Translations under genes and position numbers: made by a program
In this document: positions 18,099 to 26,517 of the stretch, piece after piece
Numbering within the stretch: position 1 is the first letter of the stretch
Layout of the letters: every line of letters begins with the position of its first letter
The notes under the pieces: model-generated
What the model saw: the letters and a program-made list of their open reading frames with translations, nothing else
Told to the model about the DNA's origin: nothing
Databases searched by the model: none
From: Oscillospiraceae bacterium
GTDB lineage: Bacteria; Bacillota; Clostridia; Oscillospirales; Ruminococcaceae
Length of the DNA: 64,000 nucleotides
Reading direction: 5' to 3'
Assembly (NCBI GenBank): GCA_025757845.1
Contig: CP107211.1
Location: 1,302,001 to 1,366,000 of the forward strand

Positions 18099-19634
18099 TT
18101 ATCTCTCCTGCTGCGCTGGTTCTTCCTCCCGGAAGTAGGACGCAACATTTTGCTTTGCGGTTTTCAGTTTGAGCAGTTCTTCTTTGGCTTCCTTGTACTG
18201 CTCGTAGAATTTTGCCTTTTCGGATGCCAGCTGCGCATACTCGGCTTCCAGCTTTTTCGGGCTGGGCAGTTTTGTGATGTCGTTTGCCTTGAAATAGGCT
18301 GCTGCCACCCGGTATGCTGTCAGCTCTGCACGGTGCTGCTCCTCAAAGGCTGCGGGTCGCTTGGCGGTCTTTAACTGCTGTGTGATGTTCTTGGTGCTGG
18401 TGTAGGCTGCGACCTGATAGCGCAGCTCTTTGTTGGCCTTCATGCGACCTTCGAGGTCTTTCACCACCGCCAGCGAGTCGTGATACTTGGTTTCCAGTTC
18501 GGTGATGCGCTGGTTCAGGGCGTCCTCGTCGGTCAAGTTCTTTTCCTGCAGAAGCTTCACGGTCTGTGCCATAACTTTGAGATTGTGTTTCGTGAGCCAA
18601 CGCTTATAGCCAATGCCTTTGCCCTCGGTCATCCTCGACTGGATGTCGATCAGTTTCCCGATGGTATCCTGCTTGAACTGCGCCTTGGGTTTTCGTTCGG
18701 CGTTTGCGTTCAGGGCAGCAAGCACTTCTGCCTTGTCGAACTTGTCACCGAGATGTTTCGCTCGGATGAACTTCGTTCTGCCAGTAGGCAGATAGCTGAG
18801 CTGCCCACGGCTTTCCTTGACGGCAATACCATACTGCTGCATGAGCCTATCGGAAAAATCCTCAAAACTCACAGCGCGATACAGCACCGAAGAAATCTGC
18901 TTCCGCAAAGTGTCCTTTACGGTTTCAAACTTCTTCTGCTTGGGCGACTGTCCGGCTGCGGTGAGGGCTGCGTTTTCACGGTCAAGTTTCAACTGGCCGC
19001 GCCTGCGCGCCCAATACTCCGCTTCGCTCACGCGCTCCTTCGAGCCGTTGAGCAGGTCGATCTGGTACAGTCCGGCACCCTCGCACAGCTCCATGACCTC
19101 AACACGCAAGTGCCGCATGGTCTGGGCTGTGCTGGAGTGCTTCATGCCCTCACGCCAGTCGCGGGGCTTCTGCATATAGGCCTTACGCTCCACTTCTCGT
19201 GTTCGGACGCTGCCAATCACGATGTGGACATGGATGTTTCCCGAATGGTTGCGCCCATCCGGGTGAGTGCAGACGATGGCAGGGTGACCGGGGAAGTTTT
19301 CTTCGCAGAATTTCAGGCCAAGTGCCTGTGCCTTTTCCATGGTCAAGCCGTTGTCGGCTGCATCTCTGGGGTCAAAGCTGATGATATACTGGTGGCTTTT
19401 GATATCACCATGCTGGGTGTTCTTGCCATACTTGCGGTTTGCCAGCAGACAGGCTGTTGCGAACGAGAAATCGCCGCACTCAAGGGTGTCGAGTAGGTAC
19501 GATTCTCGCAGCATGGGTCGGCCTTGCTTGTCCAGAATTACCTTGCCGGAAAATTCATCGTGCTGGTAAACGAGGTACGCTTCGATGGCGGTGTAGTCCG
19601 AGTTCTTAGAGCTGATATGCTTGAGCGTTGCCAT
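18099..19634 (-). CDS. Relaxase/mobilization nuclease (MobP-type)
   Basis: The 511 residues start ATLKHISSKNSDYTAIEAYL and carry the relaxase metal-binding motif as THPDGRNHSGNIHVHIVIGS (about residues 123-142). A long charged helical C-terminal half (320-505) is typical of coiled-coil relaxases. It would nick oriT and pilot the strand during conjugal transfer with machinery supplied elsewhere. I start it at the ATG at 19634, inside the end of mobC (29-base overlap), as usual for mobC-mobA pairs. Confidence 0.87.
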   Translation of the reverse strand: MATLKHISSKNSDYTAIEAYLVYQHDEFSGKVILDKQGRPMLRESYLLDTLECGDFSFATACLLANRKYGKNTQHGDIKSHQYIISFDPRDAADNGLTMEKAQALGLKFCEENFPGHPAIVCTHPDGRNHSGNIHVHIVIGSVRTREVERKAYMQKPRDWREGMKHSSTAQTMRHLRVEVMELCEGAGLYQIDLLNGSKERVSEAEYWARRRGQLKLDRENAALTAAGQSPKQKKFETVKDTLRKQISSVLYRAVSFEDFSDRLMQQYGIAVKESRGQLSYLPTGRTKFIRAKHLGDKFDKAEVLAALNANAERKPKAQFKQDTIGKLIDIQSRMTEGKGIGYKRWLTKHNLKVMAQTVKLLQEKNLTDEDALNQRITELETKYHDSLAVVKDLEGRMKANKELRYQVAAYTSTKNITQQLKTAKRPAAFEEQHRAELTAYRVAAAYFKANDITKLPSPKKLEAEYAQLASEKAKFYEQYKEAKEELLKLKTAKQNVASYFREEEPAQQER

Positions 19635-20040
19635 ACAGTTCACCCAGAACTTTCTCGGCGTGCAGCCGGAATGCGGTCAGGTCTGCAAGTTCGTCAAGAA
19701 TTTTCGCTCGGATCTGCTCGGTGTCCGCACCGCCAGAATTGAAGTGCCTTGCAAGCTGGTTGAGGTTTCCGCCCACCTTGCTGCACTGAGCAAGCAGGGT
19801 GGAAACGGCGGTCAAGGTTTCTTCGCCGCCGCCTGCAACGATGACCGTTTTCTCGATCTTGACGTTGTGGATGGCGCGGCGGATGAAGGTGGAGAGGGAG
19901 AGATTCAGGAGTTTGCAAGTGAGTTCCAGTGACGCTTTTTCCTCCGCTGTCACACGGAACTTGATGACGTGCGTTTTGTTGTTCGGCGTGTCGTGGCGCT
20001 GGGAATTGCTAGGAATCGGTTGAACATTCGTTTTGGTCAT
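19606..20040 (-). CDS. mobC: MobC-family relaxosome protein
   Basis: The 144 residues have the ribbon-helix-helix-like N-terminal region (VIKFRVTAEEKASLELTCKL, then SLSTFIRRAIHNVKI) and the C-terminal MobC block (CSKVGGNLNQLARHFNSGG). The product binds oriT and assists relaxase nicking. A CAGGAGG site precedes the ATG. The neighbouring upstream DNA holds stacked inverted repeats that fit an oriT. Confidence 0.85.
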   Translation of the reverse strand: MTKTNVQPIPSNSQRHDTPNNKTHVIKFRVTAEEKASLELTCKLLNLSLSTFIRRAIHNVKIEKTVIVAGGGEETLTAVSTLLAQCSKVGGNLNQLARHFNSGGADTEQIRAKILDELADLTAFRLHAEKVLGELYGNAQAYQL

Positions 20041-20103
20041 TGTACCTCCTGTCTGTTCGATAACTCCTCGGTGAAGTTATGTAAAGCACGACACGCCGTT
20101 GCT

Positions 20104-20195
20104 GTTCGCACCGTCAGGTGCGAACCATGAGCAGGGTTTGGGGCAGGCACGCCCCAACAAGATCACTTGGAAAACTCGCAAGAGTTTGAGAAGTG
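20104..20195. other. Candidate origin of transfer (oriT)
   Basis: Three perfect hairpins stand in a row just upstream of mobC: GTTCGCACC/GGTGCGAAC (20104-20125), TTGGGGC/GCCCCAA (20138-20157), and AAACTC/GAGTTT (20172-20187) inside an outer CACTT/AAGTG pair. Stacked inverted repeats beside mobC and relaxase genes are typical of oriT. I could not identify the nic site. Confidence 0.55.
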
Positions 20196-20886
20196 AAGTC
20201 CCGGATGGACAGAACATTTTCAAGAATTGAAAATTTGTGGCCACGGGACGGTTCTTGCCCTCTACCGCTACGCTCAAAACGTATTTTTAACAAACGTTTC
20301 CGAATTGTTAAGACGCAAAAATAAGTAGAGAGTTCCGCTGCTCGTGTATGTTGATCACCGTTTGCTCCGAACGAAGTTCCTGCCCCTGTTTGTACAGCGG
20401 CGTTGTCTGGCTCGCTCACGGAAAGTGTGAGGTCATGGCACGGTATCACGTTCAGACGGCTTATGAAGGATTCAAGGTACAGTATGAAGAAAGCCGGACG
20501 CAGTGCGGACACTATAACCTGCTTCTTTCAAGCACAAGAATAACACTTTGCGGTTGTGCAGTCAACAACCAAAAACAAATTTTGGAAGATTGAACAACTA
20601 CATAAGATTTTATTTGTGAAAAAGAAAAATACCGCCCATGCAGCGCAGCGATGGATTTTGTCGGGTGAATCGGCGGCAAAATGAATCGGGTGTGTTGCGG
20701 GGCGGTACGTTCTTTCTGGGCAATCATCCGCTGAAAGTGGTGGTTATCACGGTGAGAACCACCACTTTTCGGCAGGATTTGGAATAAAGGGTATCATGGA
20801 AGCGTAGGTGCGTCAATATGGTTTTGCAAAATTTATCACGGTAAAGTGGCGATAGTAGGTGGTGTATAATTGCGCCCTTGTCTCCG
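20196..20886. other. Non-coding part of the mobilizable element
   Basis: Nearly 700 bases without a convincing gene. Short open frames here lack ribosome sites and family resemblance. A pair TACCGCCC/GGGCGGTA spans about 20628-20707. A strong palindrome (listed separately) lies at 20733-20770. Confidence 0.4.
20733..20770. repeat. Long perfect inverted repeat
   Basis: GAAAGTGGTGGTT and AACCACCACTTTTC form a 12-13 bp stem with an 11-base loop. There is no U-tract, so a protein-binding or replication/transfer-related hairpin is as likely as a terminator. Confidence 0.55.
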
Positions 20887-21114
20887 TCAAGGGTTTTCGC
20901 CCTCGTCCGCTTCCTGCGTTTCTCTCCGGCTCTCAATCAGCAGATTCAGCTTCTTTTGAACCGCTTCGCTCTGGAAGATGAAGGTCAGCGGCTCCATCAC
21001 ATCCTCATCGGTCAGGACGGTCGGCTCTTTCAAAAAGATCTCCAACATTCCGGCACGAGTGCAAAGCCGATGGGTTCTCTCGCTTCTGGTCAACCGTTTC
21101 AGCTCGCTCTGCAA
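20887..21114 (-). CDS. DUF3847-like protein, probably 5' truncated
   Basis: About 75 residues with the block RTHRLCTRAGMLEIFL followed by an acidic stretch, which resembles the DUF3847 family common on mobilizable elements of Firmicutes. Family members usually begin with a longer helical N-terminus. Here the upstream DNA turns into the terminator hairpin of the beta-glucosidase gene, so the original start seems lost. A TTG at 21114 preceded by AAGGAG could serve as a start; an ATG at 21147 lies within the hairpin and is less likely. Confidence 0.5.
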   Translation of the reverse strand: MQSELKRLTRSERTHRLCTRAGMLEIFLKEPTVLTDEDVMEPLTFIFQSEAVQKKLNLLIESRRETQEADEGENP

Positions 21115-21145
21115 TCGCTTCTCCTTGTGCTTGGCTACCCAACAC

Positions 21146-21178
21146 AATTCCCGGACAGTGAAATACCGTCCGGGAATT
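21146..21178 (-). terminator. Terminator-like hairpin after the beta-glucosidase gene
   Basis: AATTCCCGGAC pairs perfectly with GTCCGGGAATT, 15 bases past the stop at 21193. The tail on the minus strand (GTGTTGG) is poor in T, perhaps because the mobile element joined here. Confidence 0.6.
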
Positions 21179-21192
21179 TCTGCGTTTACGGC

Positions 21193-22554
21193 TCAGATGG
21201 ACTGTCCATTGGTGGCGGCAACTTCACCGTACCAGAATGCGCTGTCTTTCGGGATGCGCTGCCCGGTGGCGTAATCCACATACACCAGACCGAACCGCTC
21301 CCGGTAGCCGCTGTGCCACTCGAAGTTGTCCAGCAGACTCCACTGGAAATATCCCCGCACATCTGCACCGGCATGGATGCCCTCCGACAGCTTTTCCAGA
21401 TACCGTGCCAGAAAATCGATGCGGTCTGCATCGTGCACCTTGCCGTCCCGGTAGACCTTATCCGTACAGGACAAGCCGTTTTCGGTGATGAACATGGGCA
21501 GACCGTACCGCTCCTGCATCTGGCGGGGACCCCAGTTCAGGCATTCCGGCTCCACCGGCCAGTTCATGGCGGTATGGGCGTACCCGGCGGGGCGCTCTAC
21601 ATAGCTGGGACCGTTTTCGCCCATCTGCGCCGGGGCAGCGTTGTAGATGTTCAGCCCCACCATGTCCGGCTTGCCCAGAGGCAGGGCATCGTTGATGTAC
21701 TGCGGCACAGCGGCGATGCTGGCGGCAAGTCTCGGTCCGCAGATGTCCGGTTCCGGCCAACGGCCCAGACAGACCGGGTCCAGTGCCATGGTGTGGGTGA
21801 AGGCCCAGTCGTCATCCGGGCAGGCGAAGGTCAGGACCCGGGCAGCGTCCACGTCTGTTTTTGCCTCCGACACCGGATAGCAGATGCGGCCGGTGGAAAC
21901 AAAGCCCACCTTGTTTTCCGGGTCTGCATGGCGCAGCTCCTGTGCGGCAAGGCAGTGGGCGTAGATAACGTTCCGCCAGCAGGTAAACTGACCTTCCAGC
22001 GGCAGTTTCAGACCCGGGGCGTGCTCTCCGGTGCCGTAGCCCATTTTTACGATGCAGGCAGGCTCGTTGAAGGTGAACCACTGATGTACCCGGCCTTTGA
22101 AGTGCTCTGCCATCTTTGCGGCATAGCTTGCAAACGCGCGTGCCGTTTCCTCACTGCGCCAGCCGCCCTTTTCTTCCAGCGCCTGGGGCAGGTCCCAGTG
22201 ATACAAAGTTACATAAGGCTCGATCCCGGCTTCCAGCAAGGCATCCACAAGGGTATCGTAATAGGCAAAGCCTTCCTCGTTCCAGTCTGTGCCGCCGTTG
22301 GGGGCAATGCGGGTCCATGCCACGGAAAAGCGGTAGGCTTTCAGGTGCATGGACTGCAGCAGTGCAAGGTCCTCTTTCCAGCGGTGGTAGCTGTCGCAGG
22401 CAACGTCACCGGTCTCGCCCCGGTAGGTGCAGCCCGGTGTGTGGGAAAAAACATCCCAGATGCTCAGTCCCTTACCGCCCTCTGTGGCACCGCCTTCGAT
22501 CTGATAGGCCGCTGTTGCAGCACCCCAGACAAATTCTTTTGGAAATTCAGCCAT
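21193..22554 (-). CDS. GH1 family beta-glucosidase
   Basis: A 453-residue cytosolic glycosidase. It begins FPKEFVWGAATAAYQIEGG as GH1 enzymes do, with acid/base Glu164 in TFNEP and nucleophile Glu358 in ITENGL. It would hydrolyse cellobiose or other beta-glucosides; GH1 also includes 6-phospho-beta-glucosidases, but no PTS gene is nearby, so the unphosphorylated substrate is favoured. The start is the ATG at 22554 after AGAAAGGA. It lies outside the IS-flanked cellobiose block but close to it. Confidence 0.9.
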   Translation of the reverse strand: MAEFPKEFVWGAATAAYQIEGGATEGGKGLSIWDVFSHTPGCTYRGETGDVACDSYHRWKEDLALLQSMHLKAYRFSVAWTRIAPNGGTDWNEEGFAYYDTLVDALLEAGIEPYVTLYHWDLPQALEEKGGWRSEETARAFASYAAKMAEHFKGRVHQWFTFNEPACIVKMGYGTGEHAPGLKLPLEGQFTCWRNVIYAHCLAAQELRHADPENKVGFVSTGRICYPVSEAKTDVDAARVLTFACPDDDWAFTHTMALDPVCLGRWPEPDICGPRLAASIAAVPQYINDALPLGKPDMVGLNIYNAAPAQMGENGPSYVERPAGYAHTAMNWPVEPECLNWGPRQMQERYGLPMFITENGLSCTDKVYRDGKVHDADRIDFLARYLEKLSEGIHAGADVRGYFQWSLLDNFEWHSGYRERFGLVYVDYATGQRIPKDSAFWYGEVAATNGQSI

Positions 22555-22719
22555 AATAGTTTTCCTTTCTGTCATTCAAACTTGTGTGCACAGGCATTCC
22601 ACTGTCATGGTAGCGTGTCGGGTCTTTCATCTCGTCTGCCGCCAGCCGATTCAACCATTTCTTCAATTCCTCTTTCAGTGCAGAGGTCATGAAGATGGTG
22701 CGGCATGAGGATGCGGTTG

Positions 22720-22911
22720 CGGCTCGATCTGCGATTTTCGGATCCCCGAATAAGCGAAATACAATTTTGTATAGTCCAGTTCCTCAAGCTGGTCGCTTGC
22801 CTGACAGAGCGCATGATGTTTGTTGATTTGAATTTCTGTCTGCATTCGAAATTTTAACTGTTGACTTTTCTCCTCAATTTCGATATGCTGTTCTTGCTTT
22901 ATCCGTTTCAT
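22720..22911 (-). pseudogene. IS1182-like transposase, N-terminal fragment
   Basis: From an ATG at 22911 the frame reads about 60 residues (MKRIKQEQHIEIEEKSQQL ... EELDYTKLYFAYSGIRKSQIEP) that resemble the start of IS1182-family transposases, where a 'LDY...AYS' block opens the protein. A full transposase has 450-550 residues; similarity ends near 22720. The IS terminus lies upstream at about 23007. The rest of the gap down to the beta-glucosidase gene includes a 47-codon frame (22547-22690) of unknown origin. Confidence 0.65.
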
Positions 22912-23007
22912 TTTTGCACTGTTAACGTTAAAGCAAAAGACCAGAGTTGTAAAGCCTTTTGACTAAATAACTCTGGTCTTTTTGTTGGGCTTGTGCAACA
23001 GCCCCAT
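22844..23007 (-). repeat. 164-bp IS end, left inverted copy
   Basis: This is the reverse complement of 30661-30824 with two differences in 164 bases. It contains the IS tip (GGGGCTGTTGCACAA on the minus strand), a terminator hairpin (AAGACCAGAGTT/AACTCTGGTCTT with TTTTG, about 22938-22984) and the first 22 codons of the transposase. The IS body points away from the cellobiose genes. Confidence 0.85.
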
Positions 23008-23046
23008 TGCATTTTCACAGGAGGGGCTTTGGCGCCGGTCGTAATT

Positions 23047-23913
23047 TCAGCCCTTGACGCCGCCCAGAGCCACGCCGCGGACGATGAACTTGGACAGCAG
23101 CAGGTAGACGATGATGACCGGCAGAATGGCGATGGCTACCATCATGTACACCTTGCCCATATCGAACTTCAGGAAGTCCGCGCTGCGCAGCTGGGCGATC
23201 AGGATGGGCAGGGTCTTTTTGTCGGCGGTGTCCAGTACAAGCGCCGGAATGAAGTAGTTGTTCCAGCTTGCCACGAAGGAGAAGATAGCCTGCACAGCCA
23301 GCGCCGGCTTCATGATGGGCAGCACGATCTTATTAAAGGTATAAAATTCGCCTGCGCCGTCAATGCGGGCAGCCTCCACGATCTCCATGGGAAGGGAGGC
23401 ATCCAGATACTGCTTCATGAAGAAGAACACGGTGGGTGCCGCAATGCTGGGAACGATCAGAGGGATGAAGCTGTTTTTCAGCCCCATCTTGGAGATCAAC
23501 TGCAGAAAGCCCAGTGCGGACACCTGTGTGGGCATGGTCATGATGAGCAAAATCAGAGCAAAGGCGGCCTTTTTGAACTTGAAGTTATAGGCGTAGATGC
23601 CGTAAGCCGTCAGTGCCGAGAAGTAAACGCTGAGCGCTGCCGAGCAGGCGGACACCAGCAGGCTGTTGCGGATACCGCTCATCACGGGGATGTTGGCATC
23701 CGTAAGCACGTTGCGGAGGTTTGTGACGATGGACTTGCCCGGCACAAGCGAGAACCCCTTCTGGATCTCGAAATGGGTGCGGGTGGAGTTGATGACCAGC
23801 ACATAGAAGAAGAACAGGCACAGAAAGCTGATCAGCACCAGCACCAGATAGCACCATGCACGGCGGGCGGTCAGGATCGCCTTTTCGGACTGGTTTTTAG
23901 GCGTATGTGCCAT
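23047..23913 (-). CDS. Sugar ABC transporter permease (MalG-type)
   Basis: A 288-residue inner-membrane protein with six helices and the EAA loop EAARIDGAGEFYTFNKIVLP that docks the ATPase. It ends GVALGGVKG, as carbohydrate (CUT1) permeases do. Together with the next permease and the lipoprotein it should import cellobiose or a related oligosaccharide. No ATPase gene is nearby, so a shared MsiK-like ATPase encoded elsewhere is likely. It starts two bases after the stop of the MalF-type gene. Confidence 0.92.
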   Translation of the reverse strand: MAHTPKNQSEKAILTARRAWCYLVLVLISFLCLFFFYVLVINSTRTHFEIQKGFSLVPGKSIVTNLRNVLTDANIPVMSGIRNSLLVSACSAALSVYFSALTAYGIYAYNFKFKKAAFALILLIMTMPTQVSALGFLQLISKMGLKNSFIPLIVPSIAAPTVFFFMKQYLDASLPMEIVEAARIDGAGEFYTFNKIVLPIMKPALAVQAIFSFVASWNNYFIPALVLDTADKKTLPILIAQLRSADFLKFDMGKVYMMVAIAILPVIIVYLLLSKFIVRGVALGGVKG

Positions 23914-23915
23914 AC

Positions 23916-24893
23916 TTATTTCCCTCCTTTGGCAGCAGCCTTTTTGGTTGCCTTCAGTTCCTTGCGCTGCGCCTTTGTCAGGCCGTCATCCTCCTTGGTC
24001 AGCGAGAAGTACACGATGACGCACAGCACCGCACACACAAGGAACAGCACCACAGACACCGCACCCGCCATGCCGTAGTTCTTGCTGAACAGGTGGTTAT
24101 TCAGGTACATGATCATGGTGGTGGATGTGCGGTCGGGGCCGCCCTTACCGTTGGTCAGGATCTGCGGCACATCGAACATCTGCAGGCCGCCGATCATGGA
24201 GGTGATCATGACATAGACCAGAATGGGACGGATGAGCGGCAGGGTGATCTTCCAGAACATCTGGTTCGGGGTGCAGCCGTCCAGCTCCGCAGCCTCGTAC
24301 AGGGTGGGGTCCACACCCATGATGGCTGCCATCAGCATGATGGTGGTGTTGCCAAACCACATCAGGAAGTTCATCAGGCCCACAAGACCACGGTTGCCCC
24401 ACACGGTATTCAAAAAGCTGATGGGTGTCTTGATCCAGCCTATGCTCAGCAGCACCGCGTTCACCGGGCCGTTATCCGAGAACAGGGCGAAGAACAGCAT
24501 GGCGAAGGCCGAAGCCATGATCAGGTTGGGCATATAGATGACCGTCTTGAAGAAGGTCTGCCCCTTCAGCTTCAGCCGCAGGTCGGTGAACCATGCCGCC
24601 AGCAGCAGCGAGACGATGATCTGCGGGACGAAACCGATGATCCACAGGATCAGCGTGTTGCCAAAATACTTGGGCAGGTCGGTGGCTAACAGGGTGATGT
24701 AGTTTTTCAGGCCCACAAAATTGGGTCCGATGATCTTCAGGCCGCTGCGGTAATACTCAAAAAAGCTGTAATAGATGGTGGATGCCAGAGGGACCAGCTG
24801 GAATACCGCGAAGATGATAAAGAACGGTGCAATGAAGATATAGCCCCATTTCGCGTAGCTGATCGACCCTTTCTTTTTTGTTTTCTCTCCCAT
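23916..24893 (-). CDS. Sugar ABC transporter permease (MalF-type)
   Basis: A 325-residue membrane protein with a basic N-terminus (MGEKTKKKG), six helices and the EAA loop EAAELDGCTPNQMFWKITLP. A charged, alanine/lysine-rich tail follows the last helix. It pairs with the downstream MalG-type subunit. GGGAGGA precedes the ATG at 24893. A terminator-like hairpin separates it from the binding-protein gene, as often seen where the binding protein is needed in excess. Confidence 0.92.
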   Translation of the reverse strand: MGEKTKKKGSISYAKWGYIFIAPFFIIFAVFQLVPLASTIYYSFFEYYRSGLKIIGPNFVGLKNYITLLATDLPKYFGNTLILWIIGFVPQIIVSLLLAAWFTDLRLKLKGQTFFKTVIYMPNLIMASAFAMLFFALFSDNGPVNAVLLSIGWIKTPISFLNTVWGNRGLVGLMNFLMWFGNTTIMLMAAIMGVDPTLYEAAELDGCTPNQMFWKITLPLIRPILVYVMITSMIGGLQMFDVPQILTNGKGGPDRTSTTMIMYLNNHLFSKNYGMAGAVSVVLFLVCAVLCVIVYFSLTKEDDGLTKAQRKELKATKKAAAKGGK

Positions 24894-24920
24894 GAGATCC
24901 TCCCTCCTGCCGGGTCACAG

Positions 24921-24963
24921 CAAAAGCAAAGGGGTGGGCGAGATACGCCGCCCGCCCCTTTGC
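24921..24963 (-). terminator. Intra-operon attenuator between binding protein and permeases
   Basis: GCAAAGGGG pairs with CCCCTTTGC with further internal pairing and is followed by TTTTG on the minus strand. It probably lowers permease relative to binding-protein expression. Confidence 0.7.
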
Positions 24964-24991
24964 TTTGATTTTCAGTTCGGAGTAAAACCGC

Positions 24992-26437
24992 TTATGCGGG
25001 CCAGACCACCTCGGTCAGCTCGGGGTACTTCTCCTTGATGGCGGTCTCGAAGTTTGCCTTGGCGGCATCCTCCTTCACGTTGCCGGTGAAGTAATCCTTG
25101 AAGGCGGTCTGGAAGCTCTCGTTCAGGCCCTGATCGTAGGGGCCGGCGTTGGACATATCGATCTTGGCTGCAGCCTCTGCAAACAGCGCGATGTGGTTCT
25201 GGCCACCGAGGAAGTCGGACTTGAAATCGCTGTTGGCAATCTCGTTCATAGCCTTCTCGTTGTTGGTGTAGTCCTGCGTATCCATGGTGATCTGCTTCAT
25301 GATGGCTTCATCGCAGGTCAGTTTCAGCATGACGTCCTTGATGGTCTCAAGGTTGTCGCTGCCGGCTGCGCCGCAGATCCAGGTTCCGCCCCAGTAGTAG
25401 GGCTGAGGGCCTTCGCACACAGCGTAGTCGCCGTAGATGCCGTTTCCAACCTCTTCCTTGCCACCCTCGGAGGTAGGCGTTGCCAGAGAGTTGCCCAGCA
25501 GGGTGAAGTTGATGCCCCAAGTGGAGTAGAAGAAGCCGAACACCTTACCGGTGGGACCCTGATCGGAAGCCCACTGGCTGTCCCACAGGCTGGACTTGTT
25601 GTTGTAGCCCTTGTCTGTATACTCCTTGGTCTGGTCCACCCACTTCATCAGGTTGGGATCGACGGTAACGGTAGTGCCGCTGACCCAAGGTGCGGACACG
25701 TTATTGGAGAAGGTGCGATAAGCATCGTCAAAGCCGGACAGCATCTTGTAGCCCTTGGCAGCAGCCTTGGCCGCTACATCGTTGAACTTATCCCAGTCGG
25801 ACAGGCAGCTCTGCACCTCGGTGGGGTCGTCGGTGCCCAGCACTGCCTTTGCAATACTGCGGCGGTATGCAAACAGACCCGGCGTTGCCTGCCATGTAGT
25901 GCCGCGCTGGCTGCCGTCCACCGAAACGATATCCTTGGTGTACTGGTACTGCCCGGCCAGATCGGAGTCGGTCAGACCGATATCCTTCTTGACATCTAGA
26001 ACGTAGTCGGAGTCCACATACTTCAGGGCGTAGTCAGCCTCGATCAGGAAGATATCGATCTTGCTGTCATCGGCGGCGGAATCCTGATTCAGCAGCGCCT
26101 CGTCCAGCTTGTTCTGGTAGTTGTTGTTCTCGTTGGCGTTGATGGTCCACTTTACAAGGGTGCCGTCCTTCAGGGTGGTGGTAGACTTGTCGGCTGCGAT
26201 CTCCTTGACCTCGGGGTAGTAGTCGTTGAAGCGGCTCTGGAATTCATCGTTCCAGCACCAGATATTCAGCACCTTGCCCTCTGCGGAAGCAGGCGCATCG
26301 GAAGCGGCTGCAGAGGATGCGGGAGCGGAGGAAGCAGCAGCACTGGTAGAAGAGCTGCCGCCGCAGGCTGCCAGAGCAGCACCGATCGTCACGACACCGG
26401 AAGCGAGCAGGAAATTACGACGAGAGATCTTTTTCAT
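24992..26437 (-). CDS. Sugar ABC transporter substrate-binding lipoprotein
   Basis: A 481-residue extracellular lipoprotein. The signal peptide MKKISRRNFLLASGVV has a twin-arginine-like motif and a lipobox LAAC (Cys about 24). A serine/alanine linker follows to about residue 53, then a family-1 solute-binding fold (NIWCWNDEFQSRFNDYYPEV). The context with GH94 and GH1 suggests cellobiose or cello-oligosaccharides as ligand. An AGGAGG site precedes the start. It is first in the transport operon, after the LacI gene. Confidence 0.92.
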   Translation of the reverse strand: MKKISRRNFLLASGVVTIGAALAACGGSSSTSAAASSAPASSAAASDAPASAEGKVLNIWCWNDEFQSRFNDYYPEVKEIAADKSTTTLKDGTLVKWTINANENNNYQNKLDEALLNQDSAADDSKIDIFLIEADYALKYVDSDYVLDVKKDIGLTDSDLAGQYQYTKDIVSVDGSQRGTTWQATPGLFAYRRSIAKAVLGTDDPTEVQSCLSDWDKFNDVAAKAAAKGYKMLSGFDDAYRTFSNNVSAPWVSGTTVTVDPNLMKWVDQTKEYTDKGYNNKSSLWDSQWASDQGPTGKVFGFFYSTWGINFTLLGNSLATPTSEGGKEEVGNGIYGDYAVCEGPQPYYWGGTWICGAAGSDNLETIKDVMLKLTCDEAIMKQITMDTQDYTNNEKAMNEIANSDFKSDFLGGQNHIALFAEAAAKIDMSNAGPYDQGLNESFQTAFKDYFTGNVKEDAAKANFETAIKEKYPELTEVVWPA

Positions 26438-26484
26438 AAGGGTAAACCTCCTTCATGGTTTTCCATCAAATAAAAATCATTCTC

Positions 26485-26506
26485 AAAAAACTCCGCGCTG
26501 GGAGTT
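26485..26506 (-). terminator. Terminator after the LacI gene
   Basis: AACTCC/GGAGTT with a six-base loop and, on the minus strand, TTTTTT. It lies 12 bases past the lacI-type stop, so read-through into the transport genes may be limited. Confidence 0.65.
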
Positions 26507-26517
26507 GTGGGCCTTTG

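Larger units (their letters stand above)
16500..21145. mobile_element. Integrative/mobilizable element relic
   Basis: Between tRNA-Pro and the beta-glucosidase gene lies a block with a relaxase, MobC, a ParB-like protein, DUF6061-like and DUF3847-like small proteins, and oriT-like hairpins. No integrase, replication gene or transfer ATPase is present, so it is an immobile relic or depends on others. The left edge is close to the tRNA terminator. The right edge runs into the terminator hairpin of the beta-glucosidase gene, which cuts the expected N-terminus of the DUF3847-like protein. I found no repeat of the tRNA 3' end that would mark attachment sites. Boundaries are approximate. Confidence 0.7.

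Noticed and set aside
20114..20512. Minus-strand frame of 132 codons over the oriT-like region
   Set aside because: It covers stacked hairpins, has no ribosome site and no recognisable domain.
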